The position numbers were made by a program, and so were the translations under genes. Below, piece by piece: positions 1 through 7,163 of a stretch of DNA of 24,333 nucleotides (position 1 is its first letter; every line of letters begins with the position of its first letter). Origin of the DNA: 66-474 sp964489055 (GTDB lineage: Bacteria; Pseudomonadota; Gammaproteobacteria; Xanthomonadales; Rhodanobacteraceae). Below the pieces are notes generated by a model. It was not told where the DNA came from. It made no database searches and was given only the letters and a program-made list of their open reading frames with translations. Location: contig CAZAXF010000044.1 in assembly GCA_964489055.1 (NCBI GenBank), positions 1 through 24,333 of the forward strand, given 5' to 3'.

Positions 1-176
1 TTGATGCCGTCGACCCAGGGCGCGGCGACGTCGAACACGTCCTGCATGTGGCGGGTGCCGTAGGCCCAGTAGTGCGGCGCGCGGATCTCGGTGATGCCGG
101 ACTTGCGCGGCTTCGGCGGGCGGTAGGCGCGCGGGACGAAGTTGAAGGAAACGTCGTAGGGAATCTGGTTGCTCAT
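1..176 (-). CDS. Phosphosulfolactate synthase-like protein, N-terminal part (runs off window start)
   Basis: Only the first 58 codons are in the window; the frame is open to the edge. The start is ATG at 176-174, preceded by a GAGG Shine-Dalgarno-like stretch about 6 nt upstream. The peptide contains a Pro/Arg/Lys-rich lead (PPKPRKSGITEI, about residues 20-31) and then a segment ending in VDGI. This resembles the N-terminus of the ComA/YitD phosphosulfolactate synthase family, a TIM-barrel enzyme that in archaea and Bacillus joins sulfite to phosphoenolpyruvate. Many proteobacterial members of the family have no tested function, so the real reaction is open. It lies downstream of the MmgE/PrpD gene on the same strand, so the two may be co-transcribed. 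The unusual 190-bp gap between them holds a C14 run (on the coding strand) and a repeat element. Family call moderately sure; function not shown. Confidence 0.6.
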   Translation of the reverse strand, partial: MSNQIPYDVSFNFVPRAYRPPKPRKSGITEIRAPHYWAYGTRHMQDVFDVAAPWVDGI

Positions 177-199
177 GGTGGTGTCCTCGTTTTCATCTC

Positions 200-213
200 G
201 GGGGGGGGGGGGG
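200..213. repeat. G14/C14 homopolymer in the 5' untranslated region
   Basis: Fourteen consecutive G on the plus strand, followed by a GTG/GGT triplet run to about 220. On the coding strand of the gene at 176-1 this is a C14 tract starting 24 nt upstream of its ATG. Such long homopolymers are prone to slipped-strand mispairing, and also to sequencing length error. Confidence 0.9.
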
Positions 214-241
214 TGGTGGTGGTCGGAACGAATTGTTTTCC

Positions 242-342
242 CGTCATTCCCGCGCAGGCGGGAATCCAGCGGCTTCCGGGCCGTGTGTCGATCCGCCAAG
301 ACACTGGGTCCCGGATATCGCTTCGCGATCCCGGGATGACGA
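242..342. repeat. ~100-bp inverted-repeat intergenic element (MITE/REP-like)
   Basis: The element begins CGTCATTCCCGCGCAGGCGG and ends CCCGGGATGACGA, so its ends are inverted copies of CGTCATTCCCG / C(C)GGGATGACG. Internally each half is a hairpin: CCCGCGCAGGCGGG near the left end and GGGTCCCGGATATCGCTTCG...CGATCCCGGG at the right. This sequence type (GTCATTCCCGC...GGGAATCCA) is a well-known dispersed intergenic repeat in many proteobacteria. No protein is encoded. It lies between two genes on the minus strand and may form a transcript hairpin. Confidence 0.75.
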
Positions 343-366
343 GAACGTTCAAGGTGTCCATGGAAC

Positions 367-1740
367 TCACTTGCGGCTGCGCGACACGCGCGCCAGCGCC
401 GCGGTGAGATCGGTGGTCTTGTGGTGTTCGAGGTCGTGGACCGTGCCCGCGATTTCCTCGCGCAGCGCGGCGTCGGTGAAGGGCGTGGCCAGCGCGTCGA
501 ACTTGGCGCGCGCGCCGTCCCAGTCCAGCGGATCGGTGTGGAAGCCCTTGTAGGCGTCCTTCGTGGCCTTGAGCGTGGTTCCGTTGACGAGCGTGACCTC
601 GAGCTCGGCCGGCATCTCGCCCGGAAAGCGCGCCGAGAAACCGTCGTCGGGCTTGATCTCGACCTTGCGCATCAGCGCCTGCACGTCGTCGGCCGCGATC
701 CGCGCCGGCGCGTACTGGGCGGGGGTGAGCTCGCCATCGAGCAGCACCGCGGCCAGCATCCAGGGCAACGAATGGTCGGCTTCCTCCTTCGTGCGCACGA
801 GACGCTTGTCGCCTTCCTCGCCGCCGCCGATGATCGAGTAAGCCACGTCGAAGGTGCGAAGGCGCACGCGGTCGATGGCCTTCGCATGGAAGGCCTTCTG
901 CGCACGGATTTCCTGTGCGGCGTCCAGCGCCGACTGCGAGTGGATTTCGGCGTTGTGCTTCTTGATGATCGTGCGACGCACGCTTTCAAGGTCCTCGGCC
1001 GACCAGTCGATCTCGAACGGTCCCGAGACCGACTGCTTGAAGCCCTTGTTGCCCTCGAAAACCTCTTCCGGTCCGGTGATGCCGCGCGATGCCAGCAGCG
1101 CCGCGAAGGTGCCTTCCTTGGCGACGTGCGCGTAGGCCAGGCCCTTCCAGTGACTCAGGTTGCCGGTGCGGGTGACCCGCAGCGCCACGTTGGCGGTGCC
1201 GGCGATCGCGGCCGCGTTGGCGATTTGCTCGGCCGGCAGGCGCAGCGCCTTGGCGGCCGCGGCGGCCGCGGCGAAGGCGCCCTGGGTGGTGTGGTCGAAA
1301 CCCTTCGCGCGGACCGGAGCCACGTCGGCCAGGCGCGTGTGGATCTGGTAGGCGACGGCAAGTGCGGCCAGGAGTTCAGCGCCCGAGGCGTTGACGCTTT
1401 CGGCCGCCGCCAGCACCGCGCCGAAGTTGTCGGAGGGATGGTTGGTCTCGCCCTTGGCGAGATACGAATCCATGAAGTCGAGGTAGCGGCTGAGCGCACT
1501 GTTGAAGAACGCGACCCGGTCGGGGCTGCTGCGACCGCCGCCGATCAGCGTCGAGGTCGGGTTGCCACCCGTGTAGTCCAGCAGTTCGCGGATTGCCACC
1601 ATCGGCTCGGCGTCGAGCGCGCCGATGGCACAGCCGAGGGTGTCGAGGATGTGGATCTTCAGTTGCTCCAGCGCCTCCGGACTGATGTCGGCGGCGCCGG
1701 CGTTGGCGACGAAGCGGGCGAGGTTCTGTACTTCGGTCAT
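367..1740 (-). CDS. MmgE/PrpD family protein
   Basis: A 457-residue protein of the MmgE/PrpD family (2-methylcitrate dehydratase, cis-aconitate decarboxylase and iminodisuccinate epimerase are members), cytosolic, acting on small di- or tricarboxylates. Visible family features are the N-terminal helical repeat domain (HILDTLGCAIGAL near residues 31-43; NHPSDNFGAVLAAAES further on), the HNAEIHSQSALDAA segment, and a late block rich in charged residues (TKEEADHSLPWMLA). The length fits the family. The start is ATG 1740-1738 because AGGAAGGA lies just upstream; an upstream in-frame extension to 2070 is not family-like. It is followed on the same strand by the phosphosulfolactate-synthase-like gene, suggesting a small catabolic operon. 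The substrate cannot be read from sequence: the family is promiscuous in annotation. Confidence 0.88.
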   Translation of the reverse strand: MTEVQNLARFVANAGAADISPEALEQLKIHILDTLGCAIGALDAEPMVAIRELLDYTGGNPTSTLIGGGRSSPDRVAFFNSALSRYLDFMDSYLAKGETNHPSDNFGAVLAAAESVNASGAELLAALAVAYQIHTRLADVAPVRAKGFDHTTQGAFAAAAAAAKALRLPAEQIANAAAIAGTANVALRVTRTGNLSHWKGLAYAHVAKEGTFAALLASRGITGPEEVFEGNKGFKQSVSGPFEIDWSAEDLESVRRTIIKKHNAEIHSQSALDAAQEIRAQKAFHAKAIDRVRLRTFDVAYSIIGGGEEGDKRLVRTKEEADHSLPWMLAAVLLDGELTPAQYAPARIAADDVQALMRKVEIKPDDGFSARFPGEMPAELEVTLVNGTTLKATKDAYKGFHTDPLDWDGARAKFDALATPFTDAALREEIAGTVHDLEHHKTTDLTAALARVSRSRK

Positions 1741-2153
1741 GGTGGTTCCTTCCTGGCCGGATTGAGGCGGCGTGCGCGCCGCCACGGGTCGGGAAGGCGT
1801 TGGAACCGGCCAGGTTCGAACCACTCCCGATGCAGTCCGAACGCACCGGGCCCGCCGGTGTCGCATCAAGGGAGAAGTGCCTCGTGTTGCTCGAAACCGG
1901 TTTGCCCGGCCCCGGGTCGACGCGAAGTGCCTGGCCTGGATGGCGGCGCTGGCGGGGTGCGATCGACTGCGTGCCTGTGGCCTTGAATATGGGTCCGCGT
2001 TTGCGAATGGCAAGCCGCGTTTGTTCCGGTACCGCGGGCGCCAAGTGCAAGTTTCCATCACCGCGGCCAACCGTCACATGATCCACGTCAGCCATGGTCT
2101 TGATATCGGTGCTACGGTGGGCCGGTCGCCTCTTCGAAGGAGTGTTCAATCGC
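1741..2153. other. Divergent intergenic region between MmgE/PrpD and SDR genes
   Basis: 413 bp between divergently transcribed genes. I see no convincing coding sequence: the open frames here are only GC-driven extensions. It holds the ribosome binding sites of both flanking genes, a possible minus-strand promoter (1984-2013) and a promoter-like TGCTACGGT near 2110-2118 that is also present upstream of the second SDR copy. Confidence 0.6.
1984..2013 (-). promoter_or_regulatory. Candidate sigma70 promoter for the MmgE/PrpD operon
   Basis: On the minus strand TTGCCA (2013-2008) is followed after 18 bp by TATTCA (1989-1984). The match to -35/-10 is fair and spacing acceptable, but the leader to the start codon would be about 240 nt, so this is only a candidate. 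Confidence 0.3.
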
Positions 2154-2873
2154 ATGGACAAGACGCATTCATGTACCGCAATCGTCGGCGTGGGTCCCGG
2201 TCTCGGCGCGGCACTGGCCGAACGGTTCGCGCGCGAGGGGCAGGCGCTTGCGCTGCTTTCGCGCAACGCCAGCAACCGCGATCCGATCGTCGAACGCATC
2301 CACTCCGCCGGTGGCAGCGCGCAGGGCTTCGCGTGTGACGTGACGGAGCCGGAATCGGTCGCGCGCGCATTCGAACAGGTGCGCGAGTCCGTGGGCGATC
2401 CCAACGTGCTGATCTACAACGCCGGTCGCTTCGCGGTGGGCGGGTTGCTGGAACTGTCGCCAGCCGATTTCGAGAACGCCTGGCGCGCCAACTGCTTCGG
2501 TGGCTTCCTGGCTGCGCGTGAGGTGGTGCCGGCCATGGAAAAGGCCGGGCAGGGTACGCTGCTGTTCACCGGCGCCACGGCCGCGCTGCGCGGTGGCGCG
2601 CGCTTTTCAGGGCTCGCGGTCGGCAAGTTCGGCCTGCGCGCGCTGGCGCAAAGCCTGGCGCGCGAATTCGGTCCCGGCGGCATCCATGTCGCGCACGTGG
2701 TCATCGACGGCCAGATCGGCTCCGACGCCGCACGCAAGCGCGATCCCTCGCGCGGCGCGGAGACGTTCCTGGAACCGGCCGCCATCGCCGAAGCCTACTG
2801 GCAGCTCCACGTGCAGCCGCGGTCGGCCTGGACGCTGGAGCAGGACCTGCGTCCGCACGTCGAGCGCTTTTGA
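2154..2873 (+). CDS. SDR-fold protein lacking the catalytic tyrosine (copy 1)
   Basis: A 239-residue short-chain dehydrogenase/reductase-fold protein. The Rossmann glycine motif GVGPGLG is at residues 12-18, the NAG motif at 89-91 and the structural Asn at about 113. At the YxxxK site it reads LAVGK (154-158): the lysine is kept but the catalytic tyrosine is leucine. The serine position about 13 residues earlier is Ala, within FTGATAA. Related family members that I recall have Phe in place of Tyr, so this is a known divergent branch, and ordinary SDR chemistry should not be assumed. The start is ATG 2154 with GAAGGAG upstream; the in-frame ATG at 2094 lacks support. A paralogue, about 80% identical by eye, lies at 12086-12859. 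Monocistronic in appearance; repeats follow its stop. Confidence 0.85.
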   Translation: MDKTHSCTAIVGVGPGLGAALAERFAREGQALALLSRNASNRDPIVERIHSAGGSAQGFACDVTEPESVARAFEQVRESVGDPNVLIYNAGRFAVGGLLELSPADFENAWRANCFGGFLAAREVVPAMEKAGQGTLLFTGATAALRGGARFSGLAVGKFGLRALAQSLAREFGPGGIHVAHVVIDGQIGSDAARKRDPSRGAETFLEPAAIAEAYWQLHVQPRSAWTLEQDLRPHVERF

Positions 2874-2876
2874 TCT

Positions 2877-3226
2877 GCGTGGTTTAAGAGGCTCCGCCCC
2901 CGGCCGACCGGCACCGTGCATGGCGGGCAGTGCCCGCCCTACGCGCCCGAACCGTGCAGGACGGGCACCACCCGCCACGCGCGCGCGAACCGTGCAGGGC
3001 GGGCACTGCCCGCCACCGTGGGCTTGCACCCAGGCGTGCATGCGACGACGTTGCGCGATGCCGAGTGTGCGGACAGCATGAAGTTCGCCCCGGACTGACC
3101 TCGATCGGGCTCGCTGCAAATCCCCGCGGACAATGCAGGTGAGGCTGCACGCTTGACCTGGATCTGTGCGCGGCATCGGTGCGGAGCGCACAATCAGTAC
3201 CTGGAAATGATCATCGAGGATTGAAC
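2877..3226. other. Intergenic region with tandem hairpins
   Basis: About 350 bp between the SDR and hemerythrin genes. The left half carries three 38-bp hairpin repeats (2914-3015). The rest (3016-3226) shows no gene; it must hold the hemerythrin promoter, but I cannot pick a convincing -35/-10 pair. Confidence 0.6.
2914..3027. repeat. Three tandem 38-bp units each with a GC hairpin
   Basis: Units start at 2914, 2952 and 2990, exactly 38 bp apart, each beginning CCGTGCA. Copies 1 and 3 contain the near-perfect palindrome GGCGGGCA-(G/C)TGCCCGCC (for example 2922-2938). Copy 2 is degenerate (ACGGGCACCACCCGCC). The spacer is CG-rich and ends in GAA. The strong stems just after a stop codon could slow polymerase or protect the mRNA end, but no T-run follows, so I do not call an intrinsic terminator. 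Confidence 0.85.
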
Positions 3227-3688
3227 GTGGACGCAGAGCTTCCCGGCAAGCTGCTTGCCGCCCAGCACCACCAGATCGACCAAGGTGTTGAAGGGATTGC
3301 CGAGGGAACGGGTACGCCCACGGCGCTGGCGGCATCGCTCGAGCTTCTGCGCGGACACCTGTACGTGGAAGAGGAAGTCCTGTTCCCGCCACTCGCGGCG
3401 ACGGGCCTGACGATGCCGGTATTCGTGATGAAGCGTGAACACGGCCAGATGTGGCCGCTGATCGAAAGCCTTGATGCCGCGTGCGCAGCCGGTGCGGGCG
3501 CGGACGACCTGCGCGAGGATGCACGCCAACTGCTGCAGCTCCTGAAGATCCACAACACCAAGGAAGAGCAGATCGTCTACGCCGCCGCCGACCGTCACGA
3601 GGCCGCGCATCCGGGCGAGTCCCTGGTCGAGGCCATGGCCGCCGCGCGCATGCCCGGGGGCTGGGCCTGCGCGATGGCGCCGCGCTGA
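3227..3688 (+). CDS. Hemerythrin domain-containing protein
   Basis: A 153-residue four-helix HHE/hemerythrin domain protein. Candidate diiron ligands are His14 or His15 (AQHHQID), His44 and Glu48 (GHLYVEEEVLF), His72 (KREHGQM) and His109 with Glu113/114 (IHNTKEEQ). That is the expected H...HxxxE...H...HxxxE/D pattern, so the site looks intact and should bind a non-heme diiron centre for O2, NO or redox sensing or storage. The start is GTG 3227, 6 nt after GAGGA; the in-frame ATG at 3179 has no ribosome site and adds a tail unlike the family. Soluble, no signal peptide. It is convergent with the DedA-rhodanese gene, with 62 bp between stops. The physiological role is unknown. Confidence 0.88.
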   Translation: MDAELPGKLLAAQHHQIDQGVEGIAEGTGTPTALAASLELLRGHLYVEEEVLFPPLAATGLTMPVFVMKREHGQMWPLIESLDAACAAGAGADDLREDARQLLQLLKIHNTKEEQIVYAAADRHEAAHPGESLVEAMAAARMPGGWACAMAPR

Positions 3689-3750
3689 CGCCGCGGCACG
3701 CGAAGCGACCCGACACCGGCACGATGCGCGTGATGCGGTGCGCAGGACCG

Positions 3751-4767
3751 TTACCGATTGCGGGTCGTTCGGCGCGGCGGTACCGGCACCACGGGCGCGT
3801 GGGGTGCCTCGGCGCCACCGGCGCCGGCACGATGCCGTTGCCGAAGAGGCAGGCCGGCTGCTTCCCAGGCGGGCAGTCCGCCCGCGAGTGGGCGGACGTT
3901 GCGGTAGCCGCGCGCGGTCAACGCTTGCGCCGCGCGCGCCGAGGTCGCCTCGTTCGGGCAGTTGCAGCAGGTCACGATTTCGCGGTCGCGAGGAATGTCA
4001 TGCAGCACCGCATCGATGTGTTCGAGGTCCACGGGCAACGCGCCGTCGATGATGCGCGGATCAAGCTGCCGCGATGTCGCCGAGCGCACGTCGAGTACCA
4101 GCGGCGCCTGGCCTCCGGTTCGCTGCTGCTTGAGTTGCGCCGGCGTGATCCGCGGCATCGCCAGCGCTTGTCGCACACGTTTGCGCCGCCACCATCGGTA
4201 GGCGATGTACAGGACGAGCAGGCCCCCGACCAGTTCGAGGGTGAGCGTGCCGGCGGTGGCCAATATCCCCAGCAGCTGGTCGATCTGGGAAGCGAAGACG
4301 AAACCCAGGGCGACGGCAACGCCGGTCCACAGCAATGCGCCCAGGGCATCGAAAAGCACGAACACCCTCAGCTGCAAACCCAGGGCACCCACGAGGGCCG
4401 GTGCAACCAGCGACAGGCCCGGGACGAACTTCGCGCCGACCAGCATGCGGCCGCGCCAGCGTTCAAACCGCAGCTCGGACCGGTGCACGCACGAGTCGGG
4501 AGACAGCGAAAGCCGGCACAGGCCGCGCAGCACGCGGGCGCCGAAGCGGCGTCCCGCCCAGTACCATGCGAGGTCACACAACAGGCATCCGACCACCCCC
4601 ACGAGCAGGATTCCCGACAGCGGCAGGCGACCGGTGGCGACCAGGGAGCCGGCGACCACCAGCCCGGGAAACGCCGGTACCGGCAGGCCGATCTGCTCCA
4701 GCAGCACCAGCAGGAAAACCAGCAGCAGGCCGTACTGCGCAATCAGGGTGACAATTTCGTGCGTCAT
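3751..4767 (-). CDS. DedA-family membrane protein fused to a C-terminal rhodanese domain
   Basis: 338 residues. Residues about 1-200 are a DedA/SNARE-associated (VTT) membrane domain: hydrophobic segments near 7-25, 37-63, 118-135, 140-160 and 170-192, with the motif FVPGLS (114-119). DedA proteins are linked to lipid scrambling and membrane homeostasis. Residues about 207-308 are a rhodanese-like domain (LVLDVRS at 223-229, RPLAGGLPAWEAAG near the end) with a Cys-rich active loop TCCNCPNE: Cys267, 268 and 270. DedA-rhodanese fusions exist in proteobacteria; the rhodanese should face the cytoplasm and may carry persulfide sulfur. A Pro/Arg tail closes the protein. ATG 4767 is chosen, although the ribosome site is weak; TTG 4782 is the alternative. 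It diverges from the alcohol dehydrogenase gene. Confidence 0.87.
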   Translation of the reverse strand: MTHEIVTLIAQYGLLLVFLLVLLEQIGLPVPAFPGLVVAGSLVATGRLPLSGILLVGVVGCLLCDLAWYWAGRRFGARVLRGLCRLSLSPDSCVHRSELRFERWRGRMLVGAKFVPGLSLVAPALVGALGLQLRVFVLFDALGALLWTGVAVALGFVFASQIDQLLGILATAGTLTLELVGGLLVLYIAYRWWRRKRVRQALAMPRITPAQLKQQRTGGQAPLVLDVRSATSRQLDPRIIDGALPVDLEHIDAVLHDIPRDREIVTCCNCPNEATSARAAQALTARGYRNVRPLAGGLPAWEAAGLPLRQRHRAGAGGAEAPHAPVVPVPPRRTTRNR

Positions 4768-4793
4768 GGGAACGTCGGCCAAAGCACGCGAGG

Positions 4794-4814
4794 CAGTACG
4801 GATCGCCGTTACTG
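4794..4814. promoter_or_regulatory. Imperfect palindrome in the divergent DedA/ADH promoter region
   Basis: CAGTACGG-ATCG-CCGTTACTG forms inverted arms with a single bulged T, and CTGTAC elements follow at about 4812 and 4830. It lies in the 119-bp region shared by two divergent genes, a plausible operator site; no regulator is identified. Confidence 0.3.
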
Positions 4815-4886
4815 TACCGCGCGCTGTACGGGGAGGAGCGAGGGCAGGACGCGCGTTGCGCCCATCGACCCCTGAAGGAGACTGTC

Positions 4887-5915
4887 ATGCGTGCCGTACA
4901 AATCATCCAACCCGGAAGGCCGCTGGAGGAACGGGAAATTCCGATCCCCGAACCTGGCGCCGGGGAAATCCGGGTGCGGGTCGAAGCCGCGGGCATCTGC
5001 CATTCGGATGCGCACTATCGCGACGGCACCGGCAGCGTCGCCCACCTGCCGATCACGCCCGGCCACGAAATCGCCGGCCGCGTGGACGAGCTGGGGCCGG
5101 GCGTCGACGGCGTGGCGGTCGGCGACCGGGTGGCGCTGCATTACCTGGTGACCTGCGGGCACTGCGAGCGTTGCGTGCGCGGCCAGGAACAGTTCTGCGC
5201 CAGCGTCCGCATGCTCGGCAAGGACATCGACGGAGGCTATGCAGAGTACGTGGTGGTGCCGGCGTGCAACGCGATTGCGGTCCCCGATGCAGTGACCGCA
5301 CCGGAGGCGGCGATCATGATGTGTTCCAGCGCGACGGCCTTTCACGCCCTGCGCAAGGCGCGGGTCACGGCGGGCGATCGCGTCGCCGTGTTCGGCGTCG
5401 GCGGGCTCGGCCTGTCCGCGGTGCAACTGGCGCGCGCCTGCGGGGCCGAGCAGGTGTTCGCTGTCGACGTGAATCCCGACAAGCTTGCCGCGGCGGAGCG
5501 CTACGGCGCGGCCGCGATCGACCCGGCCGACGGCGCACCCGAGCAGCAACTGCGCGCGGCGACGGGCGGGCGTGGTGTCGACGTGGCGCTGGAATTCGCC
5601 GGTCTGCCGCTGACCCAGCAGCAAGCCGTGGCGGCGCTGGCAGTGCAGGGCCGCGTCGCCCTGGCCGGCATAACGGACCAACCGTTCGCGGTCGACAGCT
5701 ACGGCACGGTGATCAACCACGAAGCCGAGATCATCGGCGTGTCCGACCACCTGCGCGGCGAACTGGTGACGTTGATGGAGTTCACGCGCCAAGGCGTTCT
5801 GGATCTCGCCAGCGTGATCACCGACCGCGTCCGGCTCGACGCGGGCGAGATCAACCAGCGCCTGGATGCGTTGGCTGGCTTCCACGGTCGCACGCGTTCG
5901 GTGATCACGCCGTGA
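4887..5915 (+). CDS. Zinc-dependent alcohol dehydrogenase (MDR superfamily)
   Basis: 342 residues, a full-length medium-chain dehydrogenase. Catalytic zinc ligands are Cys38 (GICHSD), His60-Glu61 (GHE) and probably Cys146; structural zinc is held by Cys90, Cys93, Cys96 and Cys104 (CGHCERCVRGQEQFC). The NAD(P) fold follows with GVGGLGLSAVQ and an acidic residue ending the next strand (VDVNPDKL), which favours NAD. It should oxidise an alcohol or reduce an aldehyde in the cytosol; the substrate cannot be told. ATG 4887 has GAAGGAG 7 nt upstream. The gene stands alone, with a repeat array directly after its stop codon. Confidence 0.92.
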   Translation: MRAVQIIQPGRPLEEREIPIPEPGAGEIRVRVEAAGICHSDAHYRDGTGSVAHLPITPGHEIAGRVDELGPGVDGVAVGDRVALHYLVTCGHCERCVRGQEQFCASVRMLGKDIDGGYAEYVVVPACNAIAVPDAVTAPEAAIMMCSSATAFHALRKARVTAGDRVAVFGVGGLGLSAVQLARACGAEQVFAVDVNPDKLAAAERYGAAAIDPADGAPEQQLRAATGGRGVDVALEFAGLPLTQQQAVAALAVQGRVALAGITDQPFAVDSYGTVINHEAEIIGVSDHLRGELVTLMEFTRQGVLDLASVITDRVRLDAGEINQRLDALAGFHGRTRSVITP

Positions 5916-6270
5916 CCGTGCCGTGGCCGTAACCGCAGCGTGCGCTTCGCGCACGACGGGGTACCATCCACCGGCGTGCTGGAACGTGCACGGAGTGCAC
6001 GCTACGGGGTTGCCAGACGCTTTCGTAGCGTGCGCTTCGCGCACGATGCGGTGCCATTCGTCGGCGCACGACAACGTGCACGGAGTGCACGCTACAGGCT
6101 GCCTCGCCCTCTCGTAGCGTGCGCTTCGCGCACGATGCGGTATATCGTGCGGCAACGCGCTCCACGTGCGCGGAGTGCACGCTAAGGGGCTGCCACACGC
6201 TTTGGTAGCGTGCGCTTTGCGCACGATGTGGTGCGATTCGTCGGCGCACGCTACAGCAAGGAGTATCGAA
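5916..6270. other. Non-coding region filled by a REP array
   Basis: 355 bp between the alcohol dehydrogenase stop and the thiM start, almost wholly occupied by the REP array (5935-6254). Open frames read through it only because the repeats lack stop codons. No thi-box (TPP riboswitch) sequence was recognised upstream of thiM. Confidence 0.75.
5935..6254. repeat. GTAG-type REP array with alternating orientation (~90-bp period)
   Basis: Direct copies GTAGCGTGCGCTTCGCGCAC are at 6025 and 6114; 5935 (GCAG start) and 6205 (one T change) are variants. Inverted copies (CGTGCACGGAGTGCACGCTAC and variants) are at 5985, 6075 and 6165, with a partial one at 6245-6254. The direct copies are 89-91 bp apart, so the array is about three and a half tandem units of an inverted REP pair. 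Each copy is a small hairpin, CGTGCG-CTT-CGCGCACG style, with a GTAG foot. This matches the REP design known from Stenotrophomonas and Xanthomonas, mobilised by RAYT (TnpA-REP) transposases; none is encoded here. Confidence 0.85.
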
Positions 6271-7071
6271 ATGACCATGACATCCTCCAACGTCGCGGAG
6301 CGGCTGGCCGCTGTGCGCGCTTCCGTCCCGCTGGTGCAGTGCCTCACCAATTCGGTGGCCATGAACTTCACGGCCAACGCACTGCTCGCCGCCGGGGCTG
6401 TCCCGGCGATGGTGGACATTCCCGACGAGGCCGGCTCATTCGCGCAGTCGGCGTCCGCGGTGCTGGTCAATCTCGGCACGCCCTACGCGGAACGGCGTTC
6501 GGCGATGCGCGTGGCGGCCCTGGCGGCGCAGCGGGCGAACGTTCCCTGGGTGATCGATCCGGTCGCCGTCGGCGCCTTGCCGGTGCGCACCGCGCTGGCG
6601 ATCGAATTGCTGGCCCACGGTCCCGCCGCCATCCGCGGCAATCCGTCGGAAATCCTGGTGCTGGCCGGCGCGGGCCAGGGCGGGCGCGGGGTGGACGCCA
6701 CCGATTCGGCCGAGGACGCGCTGGATGCCGCGCACCTTCTGGCCACGCGCCACCACTGCGTGGTGGCGGTATCGGGCCCGACCGACATCATCACCGACGG
6801 GACCGCCGACATCCGCATCGGCAACGGTGACAAGCTGCTGACCCTCGTCACCGGCGGCGGCTGCGCGCTTGGCGCGCTGATCGCGGCATTCCTGGCCGCG
6901 GGCCGGTCGAACCCGCTGCATGCGGTCGCGGCGGCGACGGCGACCTACACCATCGCGGCCGAGGTGGCCGCGGCGAGCGCCTCCGGCCCGGGCAGCTTCG
7001 CGGTGAATCTGCTGGATGCGCTGCACGGTCTCGATGCCGCGACGATCGATGCGCGCCTCGTGGTGGCGTGA
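6271..7071 (+). CDS. thiM: Hydroxyethylthiazole kinase
   Basis: 266 residues, a ribokinase-fold salvage enzyme that phosphorylates 4-methyl-5-(2-hydroxyethyl)thiazole with ATP for thiamine synthesis. Family motifs: LTNSVAMNFTAN (substrate side, residues 25-36), IDPVAVGA (95-102), RGNPSEI (122-128), GPTDIITDG (169-177) and TGGGC (194-198), with Cys198 at the position of the active-site cysteine of the family. ATG 6271 is preceded by AAGGAG at 6258-6263; a second ATG two codons later is possible. No other thiamine gene is in the window and no TPP riboswitch was seen, so it looks like an orphan salvage gene. The REP array ends only a few bases before the ribosome site. Confidence 0.93.
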   Translation: MTMTSSNVAERLAAVRASVPLVQCLTNSVAMNFTANALLAAGAVPAMVDIPDEAGSFAQSASAVLVNLGTPYAERRSAMRVAALAAQRANVPWVIDPVAVGALPVRTALAIELLAHGPAAIRGNPSEILVLAGAGQGGRGVDATDSAEDALDAAHLLATRHHCVVAVSGPTDIITDGTADIRIGNGDKLLTLVTGGGCALGALIAAFLAAGRSNPLHAVAAATATYTIAAEVAAASASGPGSFAVNLLDALHGLDAATIDARLVVA

Positions 7072-7163
7072 CGACGCAAGGCATCCGGCCCGACCGGCCG
7101 CGGTTTGCGTTATGGTGAAAAGGTGTTTTCCGGAGAGCCGGCGAAACCCCGGTCCGACTTGCG

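Noticed and set aside
421..1986. A long plus-strand open frame opposite MmgE/PrpD
   Set aside because: Antisense shadow of a well-supported gene, Arg/Val/Gly-rich product, no ribosome site.
2094..2153. Upstream ATG for SDR copy 1
   Set aside because: The extra residues are not family-like and GAAGGAG precedes the ATG at 2154.
5935..6254. CRISPR array
   Set aside because: Repeats alternate in orientation, are hairpins with a GTAG foot, and the spacers are related to each other; no cas genes.
6230..6270. TPP riboswitch before thiM
   Set aside because: No thi-box-like sequence was found, and the region is filled by REP units.
4809..6479. A 556-codon minus-strand frame opposite the alcohol dehydrogenase and REP array
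   Set aside because: It runs through the repeats and the antisense of a real dehydrogenase; the repeated peptides come from the REP units.
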